Positions 16,018 through 24,265 of a DNA stretch of 44,981 bases are shown piece after piece. A model generated the notes under the pieces. The model ran no database searches. It was not told where the DNA came from and was given only the letters and a program-made list of their open reading frames with translations. Each line of letters starts with the position of its first letter. The stretch's first letter is position 1. The translations under genes were made by a program, and so were the position numbers. Source of the DNA: an uncultured Erysipelotrichaceae bacterium (lineage in GTDB: Bacteria; Bacillota_I; Bacilli_A; Erysipelotrichales; Erysipelotrichaceae); contig CACWLH010000010.1 in the NCBI GenBank assembly GCA_902761625.1, forward strand, positions 1-44,981, read 5' to 3'.

Positions 16018-16065
16018 ACCGCATGTTCAGTCCATGCGGTGCAAGGCGTCTTAAGACGCTTTTTT
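16018..16065. terminator. Back-to-back terminators between convergent operons
   Basis: Left hairpin ACCGCATG/CATGCGGT (16018-16040) has an A-run on its left and serves the minus-strand kdpE-like gene. Right hairpin GCGTC/GACGC (16046-16059) plus T-run 16060-16065 serves the plus-strand operon. Confidence 0.88.
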
Positions 16066-16068
16066 CTT

Positions 16069-16770
16069 TTAAAGGTTTTCGGCGCGGACCATCTGGTAGC
16101 CGATGCCGATGTGGGTGCGGATCAGATCCGTACCGGTATATGCCTTGAGTTTCTTGCGCAAAGAGGTCATGTAAACACGCAGTGAAACAATATCCGTTGA
16201 AACACCTCGGCCCCAGATCCGGTCAATGATCCAGGTGTGGGTCAGCACCTTGCCGGCATTTCTTGCCAGCAGACACAGAAGTTTATATTCATTGGAGGTC
16301 AGATGGATTTCATTGCCGCTGACCATGACAAGATTGGAGGCGAAATCAATGGACAGCGGTCCGTTGACAAACACCGCGCTTTCATCGGATTTGGTGTTCA
16401 GATACTGCATTCTGCGGCCGGCTGCCCGGATTCTGGCCATCATTTCATCCACTGAGAAAGGTTTGGTCAGATAATCATCCGCACCTGCGTCGAGGGCTTC
16501 GATTTTATCGCTGTCCTCATCCCTGGCGCTGATAATGATGATCACGGCGCTGCTCCAGGAGCGCACATTGCGGATCACTTCGATCCCGTCGATATCTGGA
16601 AGTCCGAGATCCAGAAGAATCAGATCGGGATTCAATGAGGAACAAAGTGAGATCGCCTGGACGCCGTTGGCGGCCTGGCTGTATTCATATTCATGGATTT
16701 TCAGGGTTGTGGTGATCAGGTTCATGACCGGGCGGTCATCCTCGACAACCAGAATTTTCATGTCATTCAT
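16069..16770 (-). CDS. kdpE: KdpE-like response regulator, OmpR family (233 aa)
   Basis: Receiver domain residues 4-115 with acidic pair in VVEDDRP, phospho-acceptor Asp in LILLDLGLPD and Lys in YLTKPFS. A winged-helix effector follows at 130-230 (EIHLTSNEYKLLCLLARN, VSLRVYMTSLRKKL, RTHIGIGYQM). KdpE homologues activate potassium uptake genes when phosphorylated by KdpD. ATG 16770 overlaps the kdpD-like stop and has GGAGGATATC before it. It is last in the ktrB-ktrA operon. No kdpFABC genes are visible in the window, so its target may be this operon itself; see the direct repeats at 21340-21359. Confidence 0.9.
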   Translation of the reverse strand: MNDMKILVVEDDRPVMNLITTTLKIHEYEYSQAANGVQAISLCSSLNPDLILLDLGLPDIDGIEVIRNVRSWSSAVIIIISARDEDSDKIEALDAGADDYLTKPFSVDEMMARIRAAGRRMQYLNTKSDESAVFVNGPLSIDFASNLVMVSGNEIHLTSNEYKLLCLLARNAGKVLTHTWIIDRIWGRGVSTDIVSLRVYMTSLRKKLKAYTGTDLIRTHIGIGYQMVRAENL

Positions 16771-18721
16771 AATCGATATCCTCCGCTTTCAGAGTGAATA
16801 CAAAGACGCTTCCGCGGGGCACATTGTCATGGACGGAAATGGTGCTGCCATGGGCCTGCATGATCATCCGGCACACATTCAGACCGACCCCCATACTGCG
16901 TGAGGAATCCGCATGCGCTGATTTGCCGGTATGGAAGAGTTCGAAGATCTGTTCCTTCTCCTCATCCGCAATGCCTTCTCCCTGATCGCTGACGCTGATT
17001 TCCACAATATCATCTTTTTTCTCTGCCGCAATGATGATTTCCGTATTTTCAGGTGTATATTTGACGGCATTGCTCAGCAGATTGACGAGAACCTGGCTGA
17101 TCAGTTTTGCGTCCATCAGGGCGAACAGCGGATAATCGGGCAGGCGGACAATGATCTGGTGGCCGCTGTGAGAACCGATGCGGCGCAGGCTTTCCTCAAT
17201 GACATCCTCGACATTCTCGGCGGAAAGATTGATCTTCGGATCACTTTCCAGTCTGGTGACGGAGAGAATGTTTTCCATCTCATCCACCAGCCAGACCGCA
17301 TCATCGCGGATATCGGTGTAGACCTTGCGGCGGTCTTCTTCGCTCATGTATTTCTCATTGGCGGAAAGGTTGGTCGCATTGCCGTAGATCGAGGTCAGCG
17401 GGGTGCGCAGATCATGCGAGATGGAACGCAGGAACGAGGCGCGCATCCTCTCATTTTCCGCTTTGATTTCTGCTCTCTGCCGTTCCTGTTCGATCCGCTC
17501 GTTTTCCAGAGCCATGGCAAATTCATTGAGAATGGAATGAAGAATCATATTTTCAAATTCACTGAACGGGCCTCCGCTCATATCAATGCCGATGATGCCA
17601 TAGCCGTAGTCATCGGTATGAATGCTCAGATACTGGCGCTGGCAGTCCGGCCATCTGGATGTATATGCGCCGGCATAATGGCGGTGCTCTTTGACCCATG
17701 TCACGGTTTCATGATCCTTCTGCAGTTCGCCAAGCGAGATTGCCTTTGCGCTGATCGGATAGATCTGCGGATCAGCGTTGATTTCATCCTTGCCATAGAA
17801 GAGAACCGTACGGCTTAAAAGGGTGGCGAGCTGGCGGCAGGAGATACTGATAATCTCATCCGCGCTTTGGGCCTGTTCCAGCTGATTCGAAGTATCCAGA
17901 AGGATTTTTGCCTGATAGGCATTTTCGGCCGAACGGCGGGCGATGTTCTTGACCCGGACCGCAAGCGAGCCGGTGATCAGAGCGGCTGCCATTGTCACAA
18001 AATAGGTCATCAGATATTCCGGATCATAGACCAGCAATGTGAAACGTGGCTCGATGAACAGGAAGTTGAACAGCAGAATATAAAGAATGGAAGCCATGAT
18101 TCCGTAGATCTGATGCGATGTCCAAAGCGATGCGATCAAGACCGCAAGAATATAGATCGTGATGATGTTGGCATTGGAGTAGCGGGACTGATCCACCCAG
18201 AAACACATGAAGGTGGCAGCTGCCATGATCGCCAGCACAAGCACGAAGTCATGGATGTTCCAGGGGGAGCGTCCTGACTTTTTCTGCATCAGCGGAACCG
18301 GTGAGGAAAGCGGATCGGGAATGACATGGATAATGACATTGGGCAATGCCTGGGTCAGCTGCTCGGAGACCGTTCTTCTGGTCTGCAGAAGTATCGGCGG
18401 CGCGGTATAGCCCAAAAACAGATGAGAGGCACTGATCCGCTTGGCATATTCGGTGATACTGACAAGGATGTCATCGCTTTGAAGACTGTGGAATTCAAAG
18501 CCGCTCTCTCTGGCCAGTGCGATGTTTTCTTCCAGGCGGGGATTGTCATCATTGAGCGCGTCGTTAGGGGCGACATAGATGGCAATGCCTTCACTGCCTT
18601 CTATGCGCAGAAATTCAGCGGCTGCCTGAATGACGCGGCGGGAGGAAGGAGACGAAGAAAGACACAGCAGAACCACTGTGTTTTTTGCGCTGTTCTTTTC
18701 GTCTTTCCTCATTTCGTTCAT
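16763..18721 (-). CDS. kdpD: KdpD-like sensor histidine kinase lacking the KdpD N-domain (652 aa)
   Basis: Order of parts: a USP-like domain (residues ~15-140, with CLSSSPSSRR and GIAIYVAP), four membrane helices of the DUF4118 type (~165-265), a GAF-like region (~290-405), the dimerisation domain with H-box SISHDLRTPLTSIYGN near residue 434, and HATPase with NLLSNAVKYTP, DQGEGI and GVGLNVCRMI. Canonical KdpD proteins are ~890 residues and carry an N-terminal KdpD domain with Walker motifs, which is absent here. The USP domain is where c-di-AMP binds S. aureus KdpD. TTG 18725 opens the frame, but ATG 18721 is preferred; it is coupled to the gene before. Confidence 0.9.
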   Translation of the reverse strand: MNEMRKDEKNSAKNTVVLLCLSSSPSSRRVIQAAAEFLRIEGSEGIAIYVAPNDALNDDNPRLEENIALARESGFEFHSLQSDDILVSITEYAKRISASHLFLGYTAPPILLQTRRTVSEQLTQALPNVIIHVIPDPLSSPVPLMQKKSGRSPWNIHDFVLVLAIMAAATFMCFWVDQSRYSNANIITIYILAVLIASLWTSHQIYGIMASILYILLFNFLFIEPRFTLLVYDPEYLMTYFVTMAAALITGSLAVRVKNIARRSAENAYQAKILLDTSNQLEQAQSADEIISISCRQLATLLSRTVLFYGKDEINADPQIYPISAKAISLGELQKDHETVTWVKEHRHYAGAYTSRWPDCQRQYLSIHTDDYGYGIIGIDMSGGPFSEFENMILHSILNEFAMALENERIEQERQRAEIKAENERMRASFLRSISHDLRTPLTSIYGNATNLSANEKYMSEEDRRKVYTDIRDDAVWLVDEMENILSVTRLESDPKINLSAENVEDVIEESLRRIGSHSGHQIIVRLPDYPLFALMDAKLISQVLVNLLSNAVKYTPENTEIIIAAEKKDDIVEISVSDQGEGIADEEKEQIFELFHTGKSAHADSSRSMGVGLNVCRMIMQAHGSTISVHDNVPRGSVFVFTLKAEDIDYE

Positions 18722-18723
18722 AT

Positions 18724-19206
18724 TCAATCGTCGCTGACAGGCACAAGGATTCCCTGGCTGATCATGGAATCCAGAATGCTGCGGAAACTGCTGCGGTAGT
18801 AAATGATGACGTTGTGCGGTTTGTGATTGAGAAGCTGAAGATCGGTGCGCTCCGCTTCCACGGACATGGAGGAACTGTAATATCTTCCTGTCATCCTGTG
18901 CATCAGAGCGGCGGCTGTTTCATTCATTGTATCATCAGACAGTATCAATGCGTCCATTTCGGAAGAAGCGGCGCTGTTTATGATCTCCTCGGTGCTGCCG
19001 GTATAGAATGCGCAGCTGCGCTGATCCAGAAAAGGATTGATCTCACGCAGGAAAACAATGTCCTGCACGGCAATCCGGTAATCCGTTTTTGCATGCGTAT
19101 CATTGTCTGCCGTATAGGGATCAATCCGGTCGGCCATTCTCATCGCGCATCTGTAGAGAAGAAACGCCGACAGAACAAATCCCCCGATCATTACAAAATC
19201 CAGCAT
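18724..19206 (-). CDS. Membrane-anchored protein in potassium operon (160 aa)
   Basis: One N-terminal membrane helix (LDFVMIGGFVLSAFLLY) and a ~130-residue soluble domain. The segment SEMDALILSDDTMNETAAAL resembles the beta-strand and helix of a TrkA-type nucleotide-binding domain (compare AIGDNFLASLETVFLL in the KtrA next door), but the GxGxxG dinucleotide motif is missing. It may be a degenerate, membrane-tethered RCK-like module; this is inference. ATG 19206 has AAGGAG 5 nt upstream, so the GTG at 19212 is rejected. It lies between ktrA and kdpD-like genes, overlapping the latter. Confidence 0.7.
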   Translation of the reverse strand: MLDFVMIGGFVLSAFLLYRCAMRMADRIDPYTADNDTHAKTDYRIAVQDIVFLREINPFLDQRSCAFYTGSTEEIINSAASSEMDALILSDDTMNETAAALMHRMTGRYYSSSMSVEAERTDLQLLNHKPHNVIIYYRSSFRSILDSMISQGILVPVSDD

Positions 19207-19215
19207 AAACACTCC

Positions 19216-19860
19216 TTACAATGCAAAGATCTTCTGCACGTTTTCGTATCTGCCCAGCACCAGCATGTCCTGTCCGTAATACAGAACCGTGTCATTGGTG
19301 ATATTCATGTTCATCCGCGGATCCTTGACTCCCAGGATATTCAGATGATATTTCCTGCGGATATTGATCTCTCCGATCTTTTTTCCATCCCAGGCTTTCG
19401 GAACAGCCATTTCGAAAATGGAATAGCCGTCGGAAAGTTCGATGTAATTGGAAATGTTGTCTGAACTGTAGCGGATGGCTGTCCAGCTGCCCATCTGCCT
19501 TTCCGGATAGACAACCGCCTCGGCGCCATTGCGAAGCAGGAATTTTTCCTGTGAGCCGGTGGTGGCTCTTGCGATCACGCGCTTGCAGCCGAGCTCATTG
19601 AGCAGAAAGACGGTTTCCAGCGAAGCCAGGAAGTTGTCGCCGATTGCCACGATGCAGAGGTCGTAATCCCTGACACCCAGGGTTTCCATGAATTCCTGGT
19701 TTGTGCTGTCGCCGATTCTCGCATCGGATACAAGATTGAGAATTTTGTTGATGCGTGATTCCTCACGGTCAATGACGAGAATCTGATGCCCCATGTCATG
19801 AAGCTTGCGGATTGTATAGCGCCCGAATCTTCCTGCGCCGATGACCAGTACATTTTTCAT
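19216..19860 (-). CDS. ktrA: Potassium uptake regulatory subunit KtrA/TrkA (214 aa)
   Basis: RCK_N domain with nucleotide motif VIGAGRFGR at residues 6-14 and acidic residue VIDREES, then RCK_C from about residue 135 (YSIFEMAVPKAWDGKKIGEI). Single-module, 214-residue KtrA type rather than the duplicated ~450-residue TrkA. RCK_C domains in S. aureus KtrA bind c-di-AMP. AAAGGAG precedes ATG 19860. It follows ktrB by 13 nt and forms the octameric gating ring on KtrB. Confidence 0.93.
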   Translation of the reverse strand: MKNVLVIGAGRFGRYTIRKLHDMGHQILVIDREESRINKILNLVSDARIGDSTNQEFMETLGVRDYDLCIVAIGDNFLASLETVFLLNELGCKRVIARATTGSQEKFLLRNGAEAVVYPERQMGSWTAIRYSSDNISNYIELSDGYSIFEMAVPKAWDGKKIGEINIRRKYHLNILGVKDPRMNMNITNDTVLYYGQDMLVLGRYENVQKIFAL

Positions 19861-19873
19861 AAGCTGCTCCTTT

Positions 19874-21211
19874 TCAGCCGACCGTCAGTTTCTCCGCCGG
19901 ATAGCGGCTGAGATCTTTTTTGGCGACGGATATCATTGCATATGCAAGCGTCAGTCCTCCGACTCTGCCGAAGAACATGAACGCGGTCAAGATCAGTTTT
20001 GAAGCGGTGTGAAGAGCGGGGGTGATGCCGGTGGTCAGTCCGACCGTGCCAAGTGCGGAGGCACATTCGAACATACAGCTGATCACAGGCAGCTTTTCAT
20101 AGCCGCTCAGGAAGAGTGTTCCGCATAACAGCAGAAGCACATATACGGTGGCAAGGGTCATCGCATTGGCAATGGCCTCGGTTTCAATCCGCCGGTGAAA
20201 GGCGTTCACTTCCTTCTTCTTCCCCAGGGAGGACAGTGTCGATACGCCGATGATGAAGGCCGTGGTCAGTTTCATTCCGCCGGCAGTGGAGCCGGGAGCC
20301 CCGCCGATGATCATCAATACAATCGTCAGCAGCAGTCCGCTTTCACTCATTTTTCCATAATCAAATGTGTTGAATCCCGCTGTACGCGGAGTCACCGCCT
20401 GAAACAGTGACAGGAGGATTCGTTCCTTCATTCCGTATGAATCAAATTCGAAAAAGAAGAAATAAACAAACGGAACAATCAGCAGCACAGCGGTTGTGAA
20501 CAATATGACTTTGGTCTGCAGACGGTATTGCTTAAGATGAAATTTATGATCCATGAAATCCCGCCATGAGAGGAAACCGATGCCGCCGGTGATGATCAGC
20601 GCACAGATGACAATGTTCATCCATGTATGATCCGCATATCCCGTCAATGAGACAAACGGGGCGTCGATGCCCAGGATGTCAAAGCCGGCATTGCAGAAGG
20701 CGGATATGGAATGGAACAGCGCATATCCAAAACCTTTGATCCATCCGAACTCAGGAACGAATTCAAACATCAGCAATACTGTTCCGATCGATTCAATCAG
20801 AAGCGTTCCGCAAAGGAAGAAGATCGTGAAGCGGATGATGCCGCCGGTCTGATGGGCGCTGACCGCATCCTGCATGGTGATTCTTTCCATGATGCCGATC
20901 TTTCTGCCGGTCAGGATCATGGTCAGGATCAGGGCGGTCACCACTCCGAGTCCGCCGATCTGGATGAGCAGAAGAATCACGATTCTGCCGAACATTGTCC
21001 AGTGCGTTGCGGTATTGAACACAACCAGTCCGGTCACACATGACGCGGAGGCGGATGTGAACAGGGCATCCGTGAATGACACGCTTCCTTCTTTCGACGC
21101 GATCGGAAGGCTCAGCAGAAGCGCACCGAGCAGAATCATCAGGAAGAATCCGGCAATGATTGTGCGGAAGGAATTCTGGTGATTCCGGATTAATAAAAGG
21201 AACTTCTTCAT
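19874..21211 (-). CDS. ktrB: Potassium/sodium uptake channel subunit KtrB/TrkH (445 aa)
   Basis: Four membrane-pore-membrane repeats. Filter-like loops are visible as TSASASCVTGL, FCNAGFDILG, VTPRTAGFNT and SALGTVGLTTG. The length of 445 residues fits KtrB rather than the longer TrkH. GTG 21229 opens the frame, but GAAGGAG lies just before ATG 21211, which is therefore the start. First gene of the operon ktrB-ktrA-membrane protein-kdpD-like-kdpE-like. Confidence 0.94.
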   Translation of the reverse strand: MKKFLLLIRNHQNSFRTIIAGFFLMILLGALLLSLPIASKEGSVSFTDALFTSASASCVTGLVVFNTATHWTMFGRIVILLLIQIGGLGVVTALILTMILTGRKIGIMERITMQDAVSAHQTGGIIRFTIFFLCGTLLIESIGTVLLMFEFVPEFGWIKGFGYALFHSISAFCNAGFDILGIDAPFVSLTGYADHTWMNIVICALIITGGIGFLSWRDFMDHKFHLKQYRLQTKVILFTTAVLLIVPFVYFFFFEFDSYGMKERILLSLFQAVTPRTAGFNTFDYGKMSESGLLLTIVLMIIGGAPGSTAGGMKLTTAFIIGVSTLSSLGKKKEVNAFHRRIETEAIANAMTLATVYVLLLLCGTLFLSGYEKLPVISCMFECASALGTVGLTTGITPALHTASKLILTAFMFFGRVGGLTLAYAMISVAKKDLSRYPAEKLTVG

Positions 21212-21313
21212 AAAATCTCCTTCTGACACTCATATTTTTGCGTTTGCCCTGTTAATTCGGGATTAAAAACCGGTTCATGAAATTAAAATGGCATTAAGAA
21301 AAATGATCACGGA

Positions 21314-21359
21314 TGTCAATGACCAAAAAGGAAATACTGTTTCACAAATCTTTCACAAA
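21314..21359 (-). promoter_or_regulatory. ktrB promoter region with tandem TTTGTGAAA repeats
   Basis: On the ktrB strand a perfect -35 TTGACA lies at 21314-21319, but the -10 region 17 nt on (TAATGC) is poor, as in activator-dependent promoters. Upstream, TTTGTGAAA occurs twice (21351-21359 and 21340-21348), exactly 11 bp apart, one helical turn. Tandem direct repeats at 10-11 bp are typical of OmpR-family regulators, and the operon encodes one (KdpE-like). Confidence 0.5.
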
Positions 21360-21950
21360 GCTTACATTATTCCAACACAGCCGGAATGTATCATAAAAAC
21401 AGTCAGAAAACATGTTATTTCTTTCCCTCCCGAATAAAGAAAGAAAAGAGACCCTGTGCCAGCGGGGTCTTTTTTCAATCAGTCATAAAACCGCAGACGG
21501 TGAAAGCCGCTGCGGTATTATTTTTTGGATCTGATATTTCACATTGCTCAGGGAATGCCAGGCACCTGCTGCATTCCAAAGCCGCAGTTCTCTTCGGTGA
21601 AAGCGGGCAAATGAACCGGATTGTTTTCATGCGGTTCGCATTTTTTTCAGCTGCTTTGCAGTATGTGCTCAGTTTCCTTCTTTCATGGCATCTTCGCCAC
21701 GCTTTCTTCCTTGCATACCTTTCATCTTTACCTCGCCAAGCTTTCTTCCCTGCATACCTTTCATCTGTTATTTTCCGTTGGCTTTTTCAGCCAAGCCATT
21801 TAAATTCAGGAGCACTCCTGTTTTTTCGGGGCGGCAGTATGAAGAAAACAGAAAAACCGGATGAATTACGGACTGAGGGCAGCCTTCATGGCGTGCAATT
21901 TGATGGTTCGCAGGCATGTCTTCATGAAATTGGATGTATAATTAAAATTA
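21360..21950. other. Hairpin-rich gap with four terminator-like elements and no gene
   Basis: No convincing CDS in this divergent gap. Four plus-strand stems followed by T-runs: AGACCC/GGGTCT with T6 (21449-21475), ACCGCAG/CTGCGGT with ATTATTTTTT (21490-21526), GAACCG/CGGTTC with T7 (21613-21647) and CAGGA/TCCTG with T6 (21807-21826). No plus-strand gene precedes any of them, so each may end a short unrecognised transcript or be a remnant. The open plus frame 21386-21997 is judged spurious. TATAAT at 21937-21942 is a possible -10 for the esterase. Confidence 0.6.
21694..21767. repeat. Two-copy 39-bp tandem repeat
   Basis: TCGCCACGCTTTCTTCC followed by TTGCATACCTTTCATCT starts at 21694. A second copy, with two or three changes, starts at 21733. 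The 39-bp period is frame-preserving, so both strands show repeated peptides, for example minus-strand MKGMQGRKLGEVK then MKGMQGRKRGEDA. No ribosome binding site supports translation, so this is probably an intergenic repeat. Confidence 0.7.
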
Positions 21951-21971
21951 CCTATATCCCGGAGGTGAAGC

Positions 21972-23273
21972 ATGAATACAGTCAGAGTTACAGTTGAACA
22001 GGGAACCCTTGAAGGCGAGCTGAAAGGTTCCTGTATGATATTCCGCGGTGTTCCTTATGCAAAGGCACCGATCGGTGATTTGCGTTTCAAGGCACCGCAG
22101 ATGCCGGATTCCTGGAACGGAGTCAGAAAGGCTCTGGAATTCGGACCGATCTGCCCGCAGATTGAAATCAAGGACGGATTCTATGGTAAGGAATTCTATA
22201 CCGATCCGAAATATCCGCTTCCTGCGCAGAGTGAGGACTGCCTGTATCTGAATATCTGGGCACCGGAAAAGAAATCCGCAGACGGATATCCGGTGGCGAT
22301 GTGGATCCATGGCGGCGCGTTTGATCATGGCTTCTCCAGTGAAATGGAATTTGACGGCGCCCAGTATGCGATGCGTGACACGATTCTTGTCTCCATCAAT
22401 TACAGAGTCGGTGTGTTTGGATTCATGGCGCTTGAGGATCTTCGCCGTGAGGATCCCAACAGAAGCGTGGGCAACTACGGCATCCTTGATCAGATCATGG
22501 CACTCAGATGGATCAGAAAGAATATTGAAAAGTTCGGCGGCGATCCTGAACGTATTACTGTGTTCGGACAGAGTGCCGGCGCGATGAGTGTACAGACACT
22601 GATCAGCTCTCCGCTCACAAGGGGAATGATTCATTCCGCCATCATCCAGAGCGGCGGCGGTTATGCCAATCCGTTGATCAGGGATGTGACACCCGAAGCA
22701 GCTTATCTGACCGGCAGAAAGATCATGGATCTGCTCGGCGTCAGATATGTGCGCGAGCTGCGCAATGTTCCGGCGGAAAAGCTTGTGTCCATTCTTCCGG
22801 ATGTATACAAGAATGCCGGCGGACTGGTATTCGGTCCCATCATTGACGGCTGGGTCATGACGGAAGGATTCCAGGAGTGCATTGACAATGATCATATCCA
22901 TGACATTCCTTACATGATCGGATGCACAAGAAATGATATTTCCATTGAACCGGGAACAGACGGAAGAAAGAGCGCTCTGTTCAAAGGCTGCACGGATTTC
23001 GCCGATCAGAGAAATGCGAATTCCGATGAGCCGGTATATGTTTATTACTTCGCCAGAGCATTGCCGGGTGATGAGGCGGGAGCCTTCCATTCCTCCGAAC
23101 TCTGGTATATGTTCGGCACTCTGGACAGATGCTGGAGACCGATGCAGAGACATGATTTCACATTAAGCATCTCCATGCTTGATATGTGGACGGACTTCAT
23201 GAAAAAGGCTGATCCGGGCAGAGGCTGGAAAGCATATACAGAAGAGAATCATTTCATCAGACAGCTGATGTAA
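21972..23273 (+). CDS. Type B carboxylesterase (433 aa)
   Basis: Alpha/beta-hydrolase of the carboxylesterase/lipase type B family. Oxyanion-hole motif HGGAFDHGF near residue 115, nucleophile Ser in FGQSAGAMS near residue 200, and catalytic His in GAFHSSELWYMFG near residue 378. The acidic member should lie in GCTRNDISIEPG, where the more usual form is GxTxDE, so this residue needs checking. At 433 residues it is shorter than the ~500 typical, mainly from a reduced region between the acid and His motifs. CGGAGGTGAAGC precedes ATG 21972. No signal peptide, so cytoplasmic. Substrate unknown. Confidence 0.93.
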   Translation: MNTVRVTVEQGTLEGELKGSCMIFRGVPYAKAPIGDLRFKAPQMPDSWNGVRKALEFGPICPQIEIKDGFYGKEFYTDPKYPLPAQSEDCLYLNIWAPEKKSADGYPVAMWIHGGAFDHGFSSEMEFDGAQYAMRDTILVSINYRVGVFGFMALEDLRREDPNRSVGNYGILDQIMALRWIRKNIEKFGGDPERITVFGQSAGAMSVQTLISSPLTRGMIHSAIIQSGGGYANPLIRDVTPEAAYLTGRKIMDLLGVRYVRELRNVPAEKLVSILPDVYKNAGGLVFGPIIDGWVMTEGFQECIDNDHIHDIPYMIGCTRNDISIEPGTDGRKSALFKGCTDFADQRNANSDEPVYVYYFARALPGDEAGAFHSSELWYMFGTLDRCWRPMQRHDFTLSISMLDMWTDFMKKADPGRGWKAYTEENHFIRQLM

Positions 23274-23288
23274 AACTGATCTGTAAAC

Positions 23289-23323
23289 TAAAAAAGGGGA
23301 GACCGCATTGGTCTCCCTGATTT
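23289..23323. terminator. Bidirectional terminator between esterase and CobW genes
   Basis: GGGAGACC (23297-23304) pairs with GGTCTCCC (23310-23317). The A-run 23289-23295 makes a strong minus-strand terminator; the plus-strand T-run (TGATTTGTTTT) is interrupted and weaker. Confidence 0.85.
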
Positions 23324-23326
23324 GTT

Positions 23327-24265
23327 TTAACTGAATGTGACAAATTCCTGTGCGGGCTTCTCATAGCGGGCGATTCTGTCCGCATAGAGCACAACCGTCT
23401 TCATGCCATTCTCGGTGGGAATGGTTTTTAATTTGCCCTGGACTTCCACCCAGTCGCCGAGCTTCATTTCCCAGATTTTCACGCCGGTGACGGTAATGCC
23501 GCAAAGACTTGTGTCCTGTGCGCAGCATACCATCGCCCGTCTGCCGAGAATGAATGTCTGCTTATAGCCGGGAATGTTTTCCGCATACATGCCGCGGAGG
23601 ATGATTTCCTTGCCATCATACTTGTCCGGATTCTCCACCGCATCCATATACCAGAGACCGTAGTCCTCATCCTTGATATCAATGACATCGGCATTGATAT
23701 CGAAGGGAAGCAGGCCGCTTTTGAACTGCACCTGTTCGCCGAAGGGGCCTTCATAGAAGATCTGCGCTCTGGAGTTGATGGCTTTGATATTGCCTCTGAG
23801 CATGGTGAATGACATGTCTTCCGTGCAGCGGTTGACGATGATCGTGTCAGACCATCTGAGCTGTTCAAACAGCATGGATCTCATCGCATTGATGTAGAGC
23901 TCAAAGGTTGTGGCATCCACTGTGGTCAGAATCTGGACCAGCGGCCAGAATTCAGGCATGTCCTTGAGAAGAGTTTCCGAAACAACCTCTGTGCCGTTGT
24001 ATTCAATGAACACCTGGTTGGGATGGTAAATGGTGTCAAGCTCCTCCATTTTCGCACGGGTGAGCTCTGTTGACGCATCGAGGAACTCGATGAATGTGTT
24101 GTGTTCATCCAGGAATTTCTCATCATAGCCGACTTCTCCCTGTTCAAGGCAGATGATCAATGTCCTGTCGGTTCCTTCCATGAAACCCGGATCATTCAGT
24201 GTGTCCTTGATCAGCGTTGTTTTTCCGCTGTCAAGAAATCCTGTGAAAAGATATACCGGAGCCAT
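23327..24265 (-). CDS. CobW-type GTPase fused to a TIGR03943-like C-terminal domain (312 aa)
   Basis: The G-domain is N-terminal: Walker A GFLDSGKTT at residues 8-16, and a probable NKxD equivalent VNRCTED. The metal motif CxCC of COG0523 proteins is absent; the equivalent strand reads LIICLEQGEVG. From about residue 200 the chain switches to a domain with GKEIILRGMYAENIPG, FILGRRAMVCCAQD and LGDWVEVQGKLK, which I recognise as the conserved C-terminal part of TIGR03943/YcgQ-like proteins, normally partners of a separate permease and linked to metal stress. The gene abuts the His-rich CobW gene and ends at a shared terminator. Likely a metal (zinc) trafficking factor; metal identity is inference. 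Confidence 0.8.
   Translation of the reverse strand: MAPVYLFTGFLDSGKTTLIKDTLNDPGFMEGTDRTLIICLEQGEVGYDEKFLDEHNTFIEFLDASTELTRAKMEELDTIYHPNQVFIEYNGTEVVSETLLKDMPEFWPLVQILTTVDATTFELYINAMRSMLFEQLRWSDTIIVNRCTEDMSFTMLRGNIKAINSRAQIFYEGPFGEQVQFKSGLLPFDINADVIDIKDEDYGLWYMDAVENPDKYDGKEIILRGMYAENIPGYKQTFILGRRAMVCCAQDTSLCGITVTGVKIWEMKLGDWVEVQGKLKTIPTENGMKTVVLYADRIARYEKPAQEFVTFS

Noticed and set aside
21230..21314. c-di-AMP (ydaO-type) riboswitch upstream of ktrB
   Set aside because: The leader between the likely start and ATG is only about 70-80 nt with no ydaO-type core; too short for that fold.
21650..21780. Minus-strand mini-ORF starting MKGMQGRKLGEVK
   Set aside because: No Shine-Dalgarno and no promoter; the repeated peptide is explained by the 39-bp DNA repeat.
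21386..21997. Plus-strand ORF of 203 aa in the gap before the esterase
   Set aside because: It crosses four terminator-like hairpins and a tandem repeat, has atypical composition and runs into the esterase start.
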